Assembly (NCBI GenBank): GCA_001552515.1 | Contig: BCRI01000021.1 | Coordinates: forward strand, 1-64,000 | DNA length: 64,000 nt | Direction: 5' to 3' | DNA from: Sphaerimonospora mesophila NBRC 14179 = JCM 3151 | Lineage (GTDB): Bacteria > Actinomycetota > Actinomycetes > Streptosporangiales > Streptosporangiaceae | Part shown: positions 1 through 9,039 of the stretch, in pieces | Position numbering within the stretch: the first letter of the stretch is position 1 | Layout: the number at the start of each line of letters is the position of its first letter | The notes under the pieces: generated by a model | What the model was told of the DNA's origin: nothing | What the model saw: the letters and a program-made list of their open reading frames with translations, nothing else | Database searches by the model: none | Translations under genes and position numbers: made by a program

Positions 1-795
1 GTGACTGAAGCCGATCTTGCGGGTCCCCTCCTGGCAAGTGACCTCTACTTCGTCATACATGACGACAGAACAGGCCAGATGCGGCTGCATCCTCGGCTGA
101 CCGGACTCGGTCTTGCCGCGGCCGTCGTGGGCGAACTGATGCTCGCCGGACGCGTCGCCATCGCGGTCGCCGCGGGCCAGGCGCGGCTCACCCCGCTCCA
201 TCCCGCCCCCGCCGGGACGTCTCCGGGGGCCGTGCCTTCCGGCGCCGCGGCGGGTACGGCCATGCGGCGCCCGGCGGCGGCCCCCGCGCCGGGCACGGCC
301 TTCGCGCCGGGCGTGGCCCATGCGCCCGGGACGACCCGCGAGCCCGGCGCGCCGCCGGTGATCGACGGGGTCGCCCAGACCGCGCTCGGCCACATCGTCG
401 CCGAGCCGGCCCATTCGCTGCAGACCTGGCTGCATTTCCTCGCTCGTACGGCTCACGCCGACGTGGCCGCCCGCTTGACAGCGGCCGGGCTGCTGCGACC
501 TCCCTCCGGCAGACGGCTGCCGCGCCGGTCCCGGCCGCAGGTCCCCGTCGATCCCAACGTGGCCCTGTGGCCCACCGGGCGGCTCAACCTCGCCATTCAG
601 CGTGGTCAGCGGCTCGACGTCCGCGACGCGCTCCTGCTGGGGCTGGTGGTCGCGACCACGGTCGCCAGGACGGTGCTGTGGGAGCCGGAGTCGAGACACC
701 TGGCGGACTCGATCGCCGGGCTGCCCGCGCCGTACCGGGAGTTGATCGCCCAGACCAAGGCGGCCATCGGCGACGCCGTCATCAGCCCCCGATGA
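1..795 (+). CDS. GPP34 (GOLPH3/VPS74-like) domain protein
   Basis: 264 residues from a GTG at the first base of the window, so an upstream start cannot be excluded. The N-terminus (LLASDLYFVIHDDRTGQ, then helices rich in G, L and A) is typical of actinobacterial GPP34 proteins, relatives of the eukaryotic phosphoinositide-binding Golgi protein GOLPH3. The bacterial function is unknown. Residues about 65-115 are a low-complexity Ala/Pro/Gly insert separating the N-terminal and C-terminal helical parts. No signal peptide or membrane segment is visible, so it is probably cytoplasmic or peripherally membrane-bound. A degenerate short repeat begins at its stop codon. The family call is from recognition of the fold signature, not from a search. 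Confidence 0.75.
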   Translation: MTEADLAGPLLASDLYFVIHDDRTGQMRLHPRLTGLGLAAAVVGELMLAGRVAIAVAAGQARLTPLHPAPAGTSPGAVPSGAAAGTAMRRPAAAPAPGTAFAPGVAHAPGTTREPGAPPVIDGVAQTALGHIVAEPAHSLQTWLHFLARTAHADVAARLTAAGLLRPPSGRRLPRRSRPQVPVDPNVALWPTGRLNLAIQRGQRLDVRDALLLGLVVATTVARTVLWEPESRHLADSIAGLPAPYRELIAQTKAAIGDAVISPR

Positions 796-892
796 AAGCG
801 CCCAGGCGAAAGCGGCCCAGGCGAAAGTTTCCGTAAAAGCGCTCGTAAAAGCGCCCGTAAAAGTGCCCATGTAAAAGGCCCCGGTGAAAGTG
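795..892. repeat. degenerate 12-15 bp tandem repeat after the GPP34 gene
   Basis: The core AAAG recurs at 795, 809, 824, 836, 848, 860, 874 and 887, and the three middle units are close to GTAAAAGCGCCC with an exact 12-bp period. The array starts inside the stop codon of the upstream gene and fills most of the 135-bp gap before the permease. It could form local structure or be neutral slippage DNA. No coding potential is convincing. Confidence 0.7.
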
Positions 893-930
893 CCGGCGCG
901 AACCGACGCCCCCCTCCACGGAGTTTCCGC

Positions 931-2409
931 ATGTCCCTGACAGAGCACAGAACGACGAGCGCCGTCTCGGCGGCGCTGGCCAAAGATCGCCTCGGCGTGC
1001 CGTCCGTGGTGTTCTTCGTCATCTCGGCGGCGGCACCGCTGACCGTCATCGCCGGCGTGGTGAGCACGGCCTACGCCGCGACCGGCGTCACCGGTGTGCC
1101 GCTGGCGTTCGTCCTGCTCGGCGCCATCCTCGGGCTGTTCGCCGTCGGCTACGTGACGATGGCCCGCTACGTGGTCAACGCGGGCGCGTTCTACGCGTAC
1201 ACCGCCAAGGGCCTCGGCCGGCCGGTCGGCGTGGCGACCGCCTGGGTCGCGCTGCTGGCCTACAACGCGCTCCAGGTGGGCCTCTACGGTGTGATCGGCT
1301 CGGCCGCCGAGCCGCTGTTCGTCGACTGGTTCGGCATCTCGCCGCCGTGGTGGGTGATCGCGCTGGCCTTCTGGGCGCTGACCGGCGTGCTCGGGCTCAT
1401 GCGGGTGGACGTGAACGGCAAGGTCCTGTCCGTCCTGCTGCTGACCGAGGTCGCCGTCGTCGTCGTGTTCGACATCGCGGATCTCCTTCACCCGGCCGCC
1501 TCGGCGGGCTACAGCCTGGAGGTCTTCAACCCCGGGAACCTCTTCGTGCCCGGCGTCGGCGCCGTGATCGCGATCTGCGTCGCGTCCTTCTCCGGCTTCG
1601 AGTCGTCGGTGGTCTTCTCGGAGGAGACCAAGGACCCGAGGCGCACGGTGCCGCTCGCCACCTACGTCGCGCTCGTCGTCATCTCCGCGTTGTACGCGCT
1701 GTCGTCGTGGGCGCTGACCGTGCCGGTCGGCGTGGACAGGATCGTCGACGCCTCCCGTGAGCAGGGTCCCGAGCTCCTGTTCGCCCTCGCCGGACAGCAC
1801 CTGGGGCCGACCATCGCGACCATCGGGTCCGTCCTGTTCGTGACCAGCATCGTCGCCGCGATGATCGCCTTCCACAACACGATCGCCCGCTACATCTTCG
1901 CGCTCGGCCGGGAGAACGTCCTGCCCGCGGGCTTCGCCCGTACCAACCCGCCGACCGGCGCCCCGATCATCGGGTCGCTGACCCAGAGCGTCTTCGGGCT
2001 GGCCGTGATCGTCGTGTACGCGGCCTTCGATCTGGACCCGCTGGTCCACCTGTTCTTCACGATCGGCTCGTTCGGCGGCCTGGGCGTTCTGCTGCTGCTG
2101 ACGGGTACGTCCGTCGCCGTGCTGGCCTTCTTCCTCAAGACCCCCGGCGTGGAGAACGTCTGGCGGACCAGGATCGCGCCGGCCATCGCCTCGGTGCTGC
2201 TGATCGTCGTCCTCGGGCTCGCCCTGGTCAACTTCGACACGGTCCTCGGCGTGGCTCCCGACTCCCTGCTCCGCTGGGTCCTGCCCGCCGCCTACTTCGC
2301 CGCCATCGGACTCGGCGTCGCCTGGGGCCTCGCCCTGCGGCGCAACCGTCCCGGGGTCTACGCCAACATCGGCCTGGGCGCCCAGGCCGCCGTCAGGAGG
2401 AGCAGTTGA
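931..2409 (+). CDS. APC-family amino acid/polyamine permease
   Basis: 492 residues with about 12 hydrophobic segments. The N-terminal AAAPLTVIAGVVSTAYA stretch corresponds to the unwound TM1 substrate-binding region of APC transporters. The motif ASFSGFESSVVFSEETKDP matches the conserved TM6-loop region of the amino acid-polyamine-organocation superfamily. Substrate is not predictable from sequence alone. The stop overlaps the TTG start of the GNAT gene by TTGA, so the two are co-translated, suggesting uptake and acetylation of a related amine or amino compound (inference). Located in the cytoplasmic membrane. Confidence 0.88.
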   Translation: MSLTEHRTTSAVSAALAKDRLGVPSVVFFVISAAAPLTVIAGVVSTAYAATGVTGVPLAFVLLGAILGLFAVGYVTMARYVVNAGAFYAYTAKGLGRPVGVATAWVALLAYNALQVGLYGVIGSAAEPLFVDWFGISPPWWVIALAFWALTGVLGLMRVDVNGKVLSVLLLTEVAVVVVFDIADLLHPAASAGYSLEVFNPGNLFVPGVGAVIAICVASFSGFESSVVFSEETKDPRRTVPLATYVALVVISALYALSSWALTVPVGVDRIVDASREQGPELLFALAGQHLGPTIATIGSVLFVTSIVAAMIAFHNTIARYIFALGRENVLPAGFARTNPPTGAPIIGSLTQSVFGLAVIVVYAAFDLDPLVHLFFTIGSFGGLGVLLLLTGTSVAVLAFFLKTPGVENVWRTRIAPAIASVLLIVVLGLALVNFDTVLGVAPDSLLRWVLPAAYFAAIGLGVAWGLALRRNRPGVYANIGLGAQAAVRRSS

Positions 2410-2999
2410 CCGAGATCATCCGGATCCAGCACACTCCGGAGGCCGCCGCGGTGGTCGGCGCGATCATCGCGGAGTCCTTCCACGACCTCGAGGTCTCGAC
2501 CTGGATCGTCCGGCCCGACGAGGACCGGCGCCGGGTGCTGCCGCCGTACTTCGCCCTGTTCACCGAGCACGCCTTCGCACACGGCGAGGTCTACGTGACG
2601 GCGGACATGTCGGCTGCGGCCGTGTGGCTCGACAACCGGACCCCGCCCCTTCCCGACGTACCGGACCTGGAGGCGCGCCTCACGGCGTTCGCCGGTTCGC
2701 ACGCGCAGCGGTTCGCCCTGCTCGGCGAGGAGATGGACAAGCGGCACCCGCATGACCCGCACTGCTATCTCGCGTTCCTCGCGGTGCTGCCGAACCGGCA
2801 GAGTCAGGGGCTGGGCGGCCGGCTGCTCGCCGAGCACCACGGCAGGCTCGACGAGGCGGGGACCGCGGCCTATCTGGAGGCCAGCAACGCCCGCAGCAGG
2901 GAGTTCTACCTGCGCCACGGCTACGCGGATCTCGGCGAGCCGCTGATCCTGCCCGACGGCCCGCCCATGTTCCCGATGTGGCGGCCCCCGGCCTCCTGA
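2406..2999 (+). CDS. GNAT-family N-acetyltransferase
   Basis: 197 residues. Start TTG at 2406 overlaps the permease stop (TTGA). The acetyl-CoA-binding motif A is seen as LAVLPNRQSQGLGGRLL (around residues 120-140), followed by an EASNARSREFYLRHGY strand-helix typical of the C-terminal GNAT half. It transfers an acetyl group from acetyl-CoA to an amine. The substrate is unknown, and coupling to the APC permease suggests an imported amino compound. A strong bidirectional terminator follows directly. Confidence 0.85.
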   Translation: MTEIIRIQHTPEAAAVVGAIIAESFHDLEVSTWIVRPDEDRRRVLPPYFALFTEHAFAHGEVYVTADMSAAAVWLDNRTPPLPDVPDLEARLTAFAGSHAQRFALLGEEMDKRHPHDPHCYLAFLAVLPNRQSQGLGGRLLAEHHGRLDEAGTAAYLEASNARSREFYLRHGYADLGEPLILPDGPPMFPMWRPPAS

Positions 3000-3012
3000 G
3001 CCCGGCCTGCTC

Positions 3013-3056
3013 CGACGAGGGGCCCGTACGGAGAACTCCGTACGGGCCCCTCGTCG
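3013..3056. terminator. bidirectional hairpin terminator
   Basis: Perfect 20-bp arms (3013-3032 and 3037-3056) around a 4-nt loop, in the gap between two converging genes (GNAT on plus, DUF58 on minus). It has no long T-run, as is common for actinobacterial intrinsic terminators. Confidence 0.85.
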
Positions 3057-3074
3057 AGGCGTGCGAAGCGTTCT

Positions 3075-4481
3075 TCAGAGGCGGCCGGCGGCCTTGAGGG
3101 CGAGGTAGGCGTCGGCCAGCGCCGGCGCGATGTCCTCGGGGAGCGCGTCCACGACCTCGACGCCGTGGCCGCGCAGCAGCGCGGTGATCCTGCGCCGCTC
3201 CCCGCGCAGCCGTTCGGCCGCCGCCGCGTCGTACACGCGCTCGGCCGTGCCCCGGCCGGACGCCATGGCGGCCACCCGCGGGTCGGCGACGGCGGCGACC
3301 AGGACGAGGTGGCGGGAGGAGAGCTGGGGCAGCACCGGCAGCAGGCCCTCCTCGAGCGAGGCCGGGTTGAGGTCGGTGAGCAGCACCACGAGGCAGCGGC
3401 GACCGGCCCTGGCCAGCACGGTGGACACCATCCCGGCCCCGTCCGACTCGACGAGCTCGGCCTCGATCGGCGCCATGACGTTGACGAGCGAGGAGAGCAG
3501 CTCGGTTCGAGAGGCGCCGGAGAGCGACGCGCGGACCTTCCGGTCATAGGCGAGGAAGTCGACCCGGTCGCCGGCGCGGGAGGCGAGCGCGGCCAGGAGC
3601 AGCGCGGCGTCCATCGACCAGTCCAGCCGGGGCCAGCCCGCTTCCGGACGGCCCGCGGCCGCCGCAGGAGGCCCGTCGTGCCCCGCTCGTGGCCCGCCCG
3701 ACCTCCCGTCGCCCGCCGCCGGTTCCCCGGCGAGCGGGATCGGCGCGGCCCCGACCCGGCCCGCCGACGTGCGGCCCGTGTCGAGGACGATCAGCACCCG
3801 CCGGTCGCGCTCGGGCCGCCAGGTCCGTACGACCACGTCGGAGCGCCGGGCGGTGGCCCGCCAGTCGATGGACCGGACATCGTCGCCGACCACATACTCC
3901 CTGAGCGAGTCGAACTCGGTGCCCTGGCCGCGTACGAGCGCCGGGTGGTTGCCGTCCAGCTCCCGCAGCCTGGCGAGCCTGCCGGGCAGGTGTTTGCGGC
4001 TGAGGAACGGCGGCAGCACCCGGATCGACCACGGCACCCGGTGCGTGCCCTGCCGCCCGGCCAGGCCGAGCGGCCCGAGTGAGCGGACCGTCACGACGAC
4101 GGCCTCGCGGTCACCCCTCCTGGTCGGCGTCAGCGTCGTGGTGAGGCGCCGCCGTTCGCCGCTCGGCACCGCGAACCGCACCCGGCGCGGCGTCGCCCCC
4201 GCCGAGGGCGGCCACGCGTCGCGCAGCACGCCCCGGACCCGGCGGGGGCCGGGGTTCTCCACGATCAGCCCGATCTCGGCCGACCGGCCGAGCCGTACCA
4301 GCCGTTCGCCGTCCCGGACGAAGCGCAGCGCGCGCACGCTGCCCGCGAGCAGCAGGTCGACCACCACGAGCGCGGCGAGCAGCAGCGCGATCCCGGCCAC
4401 GGCGAATCCGGGCCGCGGCGCGAAGAGCACGGCGACCGCGCCCAGCGCGGCGAGCAGGGCGGTGCGTCCGGTCAGCGCCAC
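3075..4481 (-). CDS. DUF58 domain protein (vWA-like)
   Basis: 468 residues from GTG at 4481. The N-terminus has two hydrophobic helices (about residues 5-45), followed by a beta-rich region and the DUF58 signature VVGDDVRSIDWRATARRSDVVVRTWRPERDRRVLIVLD around residues 195-235. The vWA-like part continues with a poorly conserved Gly/Pro/Ala-rich insert. DUF58 proteins occur with MoxR ATPases and are thought to act in metal-dependent assembly or envelope processes. It is the last gene of the leftward operon but is separated from moxR by 181 bp of repeats rather than the usual overlap. Confidence 0.88.
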   Translation of the reverse strand: MALTGRTALLAALGAVAVLFAPRPGFAVAGIALLLAALVVVDLLLAGSVRALRFVRDGERLVRLGRSAEIGLIVENPGPRRVRGVLRDAWPPSAGATPRRVRFAVPSGERRRLTTTLTPTRRGDREAVVVTVRSLGPLGLAGRQGTHRVPWSIRVLPPFLSRKHLPGRLARLRELDGNHPALVRGQGTEFDSLREYVVGDDVRSIDWRATARRSDVVVRTWRPERDRRVLIVLDTGRTSAGRVGAAPIPLAGEPAAGDGRSGGPRAGHDGPPAAAAGRPEAGWPRLDWSMDAALLLAALASRAGDRVDFLAYDRKVRASLSGASRTELLSSLVNVMAPIEAELVESDGAGMVSTVLARAGRRCLVVLLTDLNPASLEEGLLPVLPQLSSRHLVLVAAVADPRVAAMASGRGTAERVYDAAAAERLRGERRRITALLRGHGVEVVDALPEDIAPALADAYLALKAAGRL

Positions 4482-4520
4482 GACGCGGCCGCTCCGGTCG
4501 GTACGGCTGTCGCCGCCTGC

Positions 4521-4662
4521 TGCATGATCACGAACTCCATATCCGCAGGTCAGCGCCGGTGCATGCGATTATCTGCAAGATCACGGCAAGAGAATGGGCA
4601 GGTCACGGCATTCTTTGCGAGCAACTGCAAGATCACGGGGTTTCTTTTTTCTTCTCTGGAGG
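4521..4662. repeat. three-unit intergenic repeat, about 52-bp period (array A)
   Basis: TGCA(T/A)GATCACG occurs at 4521, 4574 and 4625. Between these lie (G)CAGGTCA-type elements at about 4545, 4598 and 4655. The spacing is 51-53 bp. The same two elements with the same spacing recur, inverted, at 35367-35482. The array lies between moxR and the DUF58 gene. No protein is encoded and the spacers are not unique-sequence CRISPR spacers. Confidence 0.75.
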
Positions 4663-5736
4663 TCAGCGGGGGACGGGGACGGTGGCGAGGATGCCGTCCA
4701 GGATGCCGTCGGGCGTGGCGCCCTCGATCTCGGCCTCCGGCCTGAGCTGCACGCGGTGGCGCAGCGCGGGCCGGGCCAGGGCCTTGACGTCGTCGGGGGT
4801 GACATAGGTGCGCCCCGACAGCCAGCCCCACGCGCGGGCCGCGGCGAGCAGCGCGGTCGCCCCTCGCGGGGACACCCCGATGCGCAGCGACGGAGACTGG
4901 CGGGTGGCCCGGGCGAGGTCGACCACATATCCGAGCACCTTCGGCGCCACGTGCACCTGCTTGACGGCGTCGCGGCCGGCCGCGAGGTCGGCCGCCGTGG
5001 CCACCGGCTTGATCTCGGAGAGGTCGCGGGGGTCGAAACCCAGCGCATGCCGTTCCAGCACCGCGATCTCCTGCTCCCTGGGCGGCAGCGGCACGGTGAG
5101 CTTGAGCAGGAACCGGTCGAGCTGAGCTTCGGGAAGCTGGTAGGTGCCCTCGTACTCGATGGGATTCTGCGTCGCGGCCACGATGAACGGATCGGGCAGC
5201 GCGCGGGCGGCGCCGTCCACGCTGATCTGGCGCTCCTCCATCGCTTCGAGGAGGGCGGCCTGGGTCTTCGGCGGAGTCCGGTTGATCTCGTCGGCCAGTA
5301 GCAGGTTCGTGAAGACCGGCCCCTTGCGGAATTCGAACTCCGCCGTCTTGGCGTCGTAGACGAGCGAGCCGGTGACGTCACCGGGCATCAGGTCGGGGGT
5401 GAACTGGATCCGCTTGAAATCCAGCGCGAGCGCGGACGCCAGCGTGCGGACGAGCAGGGTCTTGGCCACTCCGGGGACGCCTTCGAGCAGCACATGCCCC
5501 CGGCACAGCAGCGCGATGACCAGGCCGGTGACGACGGCGTCCTGGCCCACCACGGCCTTGGCGACCTCGGCGCGCAGCGCGGCGAGCGCGGCGCGGGCCG
5601 CCTCGGCCCCCGGCGGGTCCGCTCCCGGCGCGGGGGGCCCGGCGACTCCCTCAGATCCAGCGGGTCCGAAAGGCGCTGCTCCAGCGGAACCGAAGGGCGC
5701 TGCGCCGGGGGATCCGGGTGACACGGCTGCGGTCAA
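4663..5736 (-). CDS. MoxR-family AAA+ ATPase
   Basis: 357 residues. Residues 1-45 are a Gly/Ala/Pro-rich extension, then the AAA_3 core: Walker A as GVPGVAKT, Walker B with LLLADEINR, sensor 1 ATQNP, and an arginine-finger region. MoxR ATPases act as chaperones for assembly of metal- or vWA-containing complexes. The TTG start at 5736 overlaps the DUF4350 stop (TTGA); a GTG at 5724 is an alternative. It works with the DUF58 partner downstream. Confidence 0.92.
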   Translation of the reverse strand: MTAAVSPGSPGAAPFGSAGAAPFGPAGSEGVAGPPAPGADPPGAEAARAALAALRAEVAKAVVGQDAVVTGLVIALLCRGHVLLEGVPGVAKTLLVRTLASALALDFKRIQFTPDLMPGDVTGSLVYDAKTAEFEFRKGPVFTNLLLADEINRTPPKTQAALLEAMEERQISVDGAARALPDPFIVAATQNPIEYEGTYQLPEAQLDRFLLKLTVPLPPREQEIAVLERHALGFDPRDLSEIKPVATAADLAAGRDAVKQVHVAPKVLGYVVDLARATRQSPSLRIGVSPRGATALLAAARAWGWLSGRTYVTPDDVKALARPALRHRVQLRPEAEIEGATPDGILDGILATVPVPR

Positions 5737-6983
5737 GAGTCTCGAACCTGCCTTTCGAGTCTGTCGAGGTGTTCGGCGAGCGCCACCAGGCCGGCGTCGT
5801 CGGTCGGCGCCGGGCCGTACAACGTGGTCCGCACGTGGTTCAGATCCTCCCCGGTCCGTACGGCCACCGCAGCGGCGACCTCGTCGGGCGCCGCGGCGGG
5901 GGGCAGCCCGAGCCGCGGGACGATCCGGTCGGCGGCGGCGGCACGCAGCGCGAGCGTCGCCCGGTCACGCGCCCGCCTGGCCCGGTAGAGCCGGCCGCGT
6001 CCCTCCACGGTCTCGGACGCCCGGACGATCACGGGAAGGCGCTCGACCACGACCGGGCCGAGCCTGCGTCCGCGCCAGACGGCGGCCACCGCCACCGCGA
6101 TGACGAGCTGGAGGACCGCCCAGCCGATGCCGTCCGGGACGAGGTCGCCGAGTGAACGCGCCTCCGTGGCATCGGATCCGCCGGTCTCCCCGGCGTCGGA
6201 GCGGTCATCGAGATCCGGGGCGACGAGCCAGACCAGCCGTCGCTTCGCCCCGGCCAGGTTCAGCGCGAGCGCGGCGTTGCCGTCCTCGGCGAGCCGGAGG
6301 TTGGTCATGAAGCCGCCGTCGCCGGCCACGGTGACCGTACGCCCGTCGAGGACGTACCGGACCAGGGTCGGCCGCCCCTCGGCGGGATAGCAGCCGGTGG
6401 ATCCGGCCGGTCCGGTGAACGACAGGCCGCCAAGATGGGCGCTCCCGGCCAGGACGGCCGCCCGTAGCCCGCATTCCGGCTCACGCGATCTGGCGCGGGT
6501 GGCGCGGTTCCTGGGCGTGACCCCGGCCGCGAGGATGCCCAGGTGCGGCGCCCGCCCCACGATGAGTCGGTCGGCCGGGGAGGCGGCGAGCCGTCTCGCG
6601 TCCGCCTCGCTCACCTCGCTCGCTTCGGTGACGACGAGCAGGCTGTCGGAGTCGGCCGCGGCGACCGCGGCCGAGACGTCGTCGACGCGTTCGACCGCGA
6701 CGCCATGATCCGCGAGCACCTCGGCGAGGGCCCGCGTGCCCACCAGGGACGTGTCGGCGGGGTCGGCGTACCTGCCGCCCGTGTCACCGGACGGCGACAG
6801 CAGCAGCGGCACCACCGCCGCAGCCACCACGATGATCCCCACCAGCATGATCCCGCGCAGCCGGCGCCACCGCCCGGTCTTCACCACGGCGGTTCCCGTC
6901 TCCGGGGGAGAGGCCGTCTCCTCCGCTTCTGGCGGCGTCGGCCCGCCGGTCGCGGGGCGGCTGTCGCTCGTCCGGGTGCTCAC
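5733..6983 (-). CDS. DUF4350 domain membrane protein
   Basis: 416 residues, GTG start overlapping the DUF4129 gene stop by GTGA. The N-terminus has a cytoplasmic Pro/Glu/Thr-rich tail, then one TM helix (about residues 45-65), and an extracytoplasmic DUF4350 domain (SLVGTRALAEVLADHGVAVERV, a ThuA/GATase-like fold). A second TM segment lies near residue 290, followed by a basic cytoplasmic tail (RRARDRATLALRAAAADRIVPRLGL). It is a regular member of the MoxR-DUF58-DUF4129 operon in actinobacteria. Molecular role unknown. Confidence 0.85.
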   Translation of the reverse strand: MSTRTSDSRPATGGPTPPEAEETASPPETGTAVVKTGRWRRLRGIMLVGIIVVAAAVVPLLLSPSGDTGGRYADPADTSLVGTRALAEVLADHGVAVERVDDVSAAVAAADSDSLLVVTEASEVSEADARRLAASPADRLIVGRAPHLGILAAGVTPRNRATRARSREPECGLRAAVLAGSAHLGGLSFTGPAGSTGCYPAEGRPTLVRYVLDGRTVTVAGDGGFMTNLRLAEDGNAALALNLAGAKRRLVWLVAPDLDDRSDAGETGGSDATEARSLGDLVPDGIGWAVLQLVIAVAVAAVWRGRRLGPVVVERLPVIVRASETVEGRGRLYRARRARDRATLALRAAAADRIVPRLGLPPAAAPDEVAAAVAVRTGEDLNHVRTTLYGPAPTDDAGLVALAEHLDRLERQVRDS

Positions 6984-7642
6984 GTGGCCGCCTCCAGCGA
7001 GACCCGGGCCTTCCTGAGGCTGTCGTCGAGAGTGGTGAGCTGGAGATACGCCTTCTGGGTGCCGGGAACCTCGCCGTACGTGACGTCGTCGAAGACACGC
7101 GCCGCCCGCCGCAGCGCGACGGCGTGGGAGGGCAGCGCGGCGCCGGCGGTCTCGGCCAGCTCGGTGGCGGTGCGGCCGGGCAGCGGGCTGACGATGGCGC
7201 GCTCCTCCAGGTCGCGGGCGATCGCGCGGAGCCGCTCCTGGATGGCGGCGCGCCAGTTCCCTTCGGCGGCGTGCCGCTGCGCCGCGGTCCTGTGCTCGGC
7301 GGCGGACAGCTCAGCCCGGTCGAAGACCCCGCCGGCGCCGGCGCCGCTGACGCGCGACATCCTGCGCAGGGCCCACAGCAGCAGCGCCGCCAGGGCGGCG
7401 AGGATCACGCCGATGACGATGAGCGATATGACGCCGCCCGCCGAGCCCGTGCCGGAGTCGGCCAGATCGCCCAGGAACTCGGTGAACTTCCGCCAGAGCC
7501 AGTCGACCAGAGACTCATGCCGGTAGTCCGGCCGCTGCAACTCCCGCTCCGCCTCCTGCCGGGCCTGGTCGCGCCCGACGTCGACGGGGGGCCCGATCAG
7601 CGACCCGACCAGAGACAGGGCTGTCCGTGAGGACAGCGTCAC
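6980..7642 (-). CDS. DUF4129 domain membrane protein
   Basis: 220 residues. The GTG start at 7642 overlaps the upstream gene stop as GTGA, which decides against a longer reading frame running into that gene. A TM helix is at the N-terminus and another at about residues 75-95, followed by the C-terminal DUF4129 domain (helices with WRAAIQERLRAIARDLEERAIVS and RAARVFDDVTYG), which resembles the C-terminal part of some transglutaminase-like membrane proteins. Same operon as MoxR/DUF58. Confidence 0.85.
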   Translation of the reverse strand: MTLSSRTALSLVGSLIGPPVDVGRDQARQEAERELQRPDYRHESLVDWLWRKFTEFLGDLADSGTGSAGGVISLIVIGVILAALAALLLWALRRMSRVSGAGAGGVFDRAELSAAEHRTAAQRHAAEGNWRAAIQERLRAIARDLEERAIVSPLPGRTATELAETAGAALPSHAVALRRAARVFDDVTYGEVPGTQKAYLQLTTLDDSLRKARVSLEAAT

Positions 7643-9039
7643 GGCCGGGGTCCCTGGTACGGGTCCTGGTACGGCGGCGCCCCGGCGCCCGGGTCGGCGG
7701 GGGCCGACGCCGCGGCGTAGGACGGATGCCACAGGTCGTCGACGCCGGCGTGCACCCACCCCTGCTCCTGGTTACGGGCGGCGGCGGTCCGCAGCACGAG
7801 GTCGAACGCCTCGGCCCGCATCCGCCGGTCGGCGTACAGCAGACCGTTGACCCCCGCCTGGAACGGATAGGTGATCATCGAGGTCAGGATGCCGCCGACG
7901 GACACCAGCAGGGCCCCGATGATCGCCGATGCCGCCGAGCCTCCGCCGAAGAACCCCAGCAGGGTCCCGGCGAGGCTGAAGGGGAAGGAAAGCACCCCGC
8001 TGACCACCCCGACGATCAGCCCGGTCAGCAGCACGATGCCGAGCACCCGCCACGAATCCCCCTTGACCAGCCGCCACGAACGGCGCATGGCGTCGGTCGC
8101 GCCGAGCCCTTCCAGCACGACCGATGGGGCGGCCAGGGCGAGCTTCGTCTGGAAGAACAGCACGTAGGGGACGTAGAGCAGGACGAACAGCAGGAAGAGG
8201 AGGAGCAGCGCCCCCACATCGGAGCCGCCCAGATCGTCGAGTGAGCCCGCCATCGCGAGCGACACGAACGCCATGATCGCGACCAGCGCCGGGGCGAGCA
8301 GGATGAGCCCCTGGAGCAGGACCAGCCCGAGCAGCGCGGGCACCCGCGCCCTGGCCAACCGCCACGCCTCGCCGGCGGTGATGCGTCCGCCGAAGACCGC
8401 GCGGCCGAGCACCCGGGTGAGGATGCCGGTGAGGACCGTGGTGGCGAAGAACGTGATCACGAGGGAGATCAGCGTGCCGATGAGCTGGGCGACCTCTCCG
8501 AAGGGCAGGGTTTCCACCGTCTCCGACTCGCCGCTCAACGCGGTGCCGTAGTCCTGCAGCAGGATCGCCTGCCCCACCGTGACCGGGAGCGTGGTGATCG
8601 CGGCCACGATGGCCGAGAGGCCGAGCGTCGCCTTCGGGTTGGCCCGGATCAGCTTGATCGAACCGTCGAGGATGTCGCCGAGGGCCAGCGGGCGCAGCGG
8701 GATGATGCCGGGCCGGGGAGCCTGGGGCGGCGGGTGGAAGCCGTACGGCCCGTACTGGTGCCCGCCGTACTGCTGTCCGCCGGGGCCGTACGGACCGGGT
8801 CCGTGTCCATGGGGCGGGCCGTACGGCGGCGCGCCGTGCGGCGGCCCCTGGGGGCCGGGACCGCCGGGACCACCGGGGCCATCGGGACTACCGGGGCTTC
8901 CGGGGTCGGGGGAGGCGCCGGGCCGTTCCTGGCCGCCCGGCGAGACCCAGGACGCGCCGGCCCCGCCGTGGTACGGCGGGGGTTGCTCGGCCGACCAGCC
9001 GGGGGGTACGTCAGGCGTAGGATCGGGGGCGTCTGTCAT
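7639..9039 (-). CDS. multi-pass membrane protein, glycerophosphodiesterase-membrane-domain-like
   Basis: 466 residues from ATG at 9039; the frame stays open further upstream but the added residues do not look like protein. Residues 1-130 are Pro/Gly/Tyr-rich repeats (PPYG, GPHG-type), a flexible cytoplasmic tail. The rest has six or more TM segments, starting RPLALGDILDGSIKLIRANPKATLGL, the usual start of the actinobacterial GlpQ-type membrane domain. The function is unknown. It is the first gene of the leftward envelope operon and faces mtrA across a 362-bp gap. Confidence 0.8.
   Translation of the reverse strand: MTDAPDPTPDVPPGWSAEQPPPYHGGAGASWVSPGGQERPGASPDPGSPGSPDGPGGPGGPGPQGPPHGAPPYGPPHGHGPGPYGPGGQQYGGHQYGPYGFHPPPQAPRPGIIPLRPLALGDILDGSIKLIRANPKATLGLSAIVAAITTLPVTVGQAILLQDYGTALSGESETVETLPFGEVAQLIGTLISLVITFFATTVLTGILTRVLGRAVFGGRITAGEAWRLARARVPALLGLVLLQGLILLAPALVAIMAFVSLAMAGSLDDLGGSDVGALLLLFLLFVLLYVPYVLFFQTKLALAAPSVVLEGLGATDAMRRSWRLVKGDSWRVLGIVLLTGLIVGVVSGVLSFPFSLAGTLLGFFGGGSAASAIIGALLVSVGGILTSMITYPFQAGVNGLLYADRRMRAEAFDLVLRTAAARNQEQGWVHAGVDDLWHPSYAAASAPADPGAGAPPYQDPYQGPRP

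Noticed and set aside
4521-4662. CRISPR array
   Set aside because: Only three degenerate units, spacers partly conserved and no cas genes.
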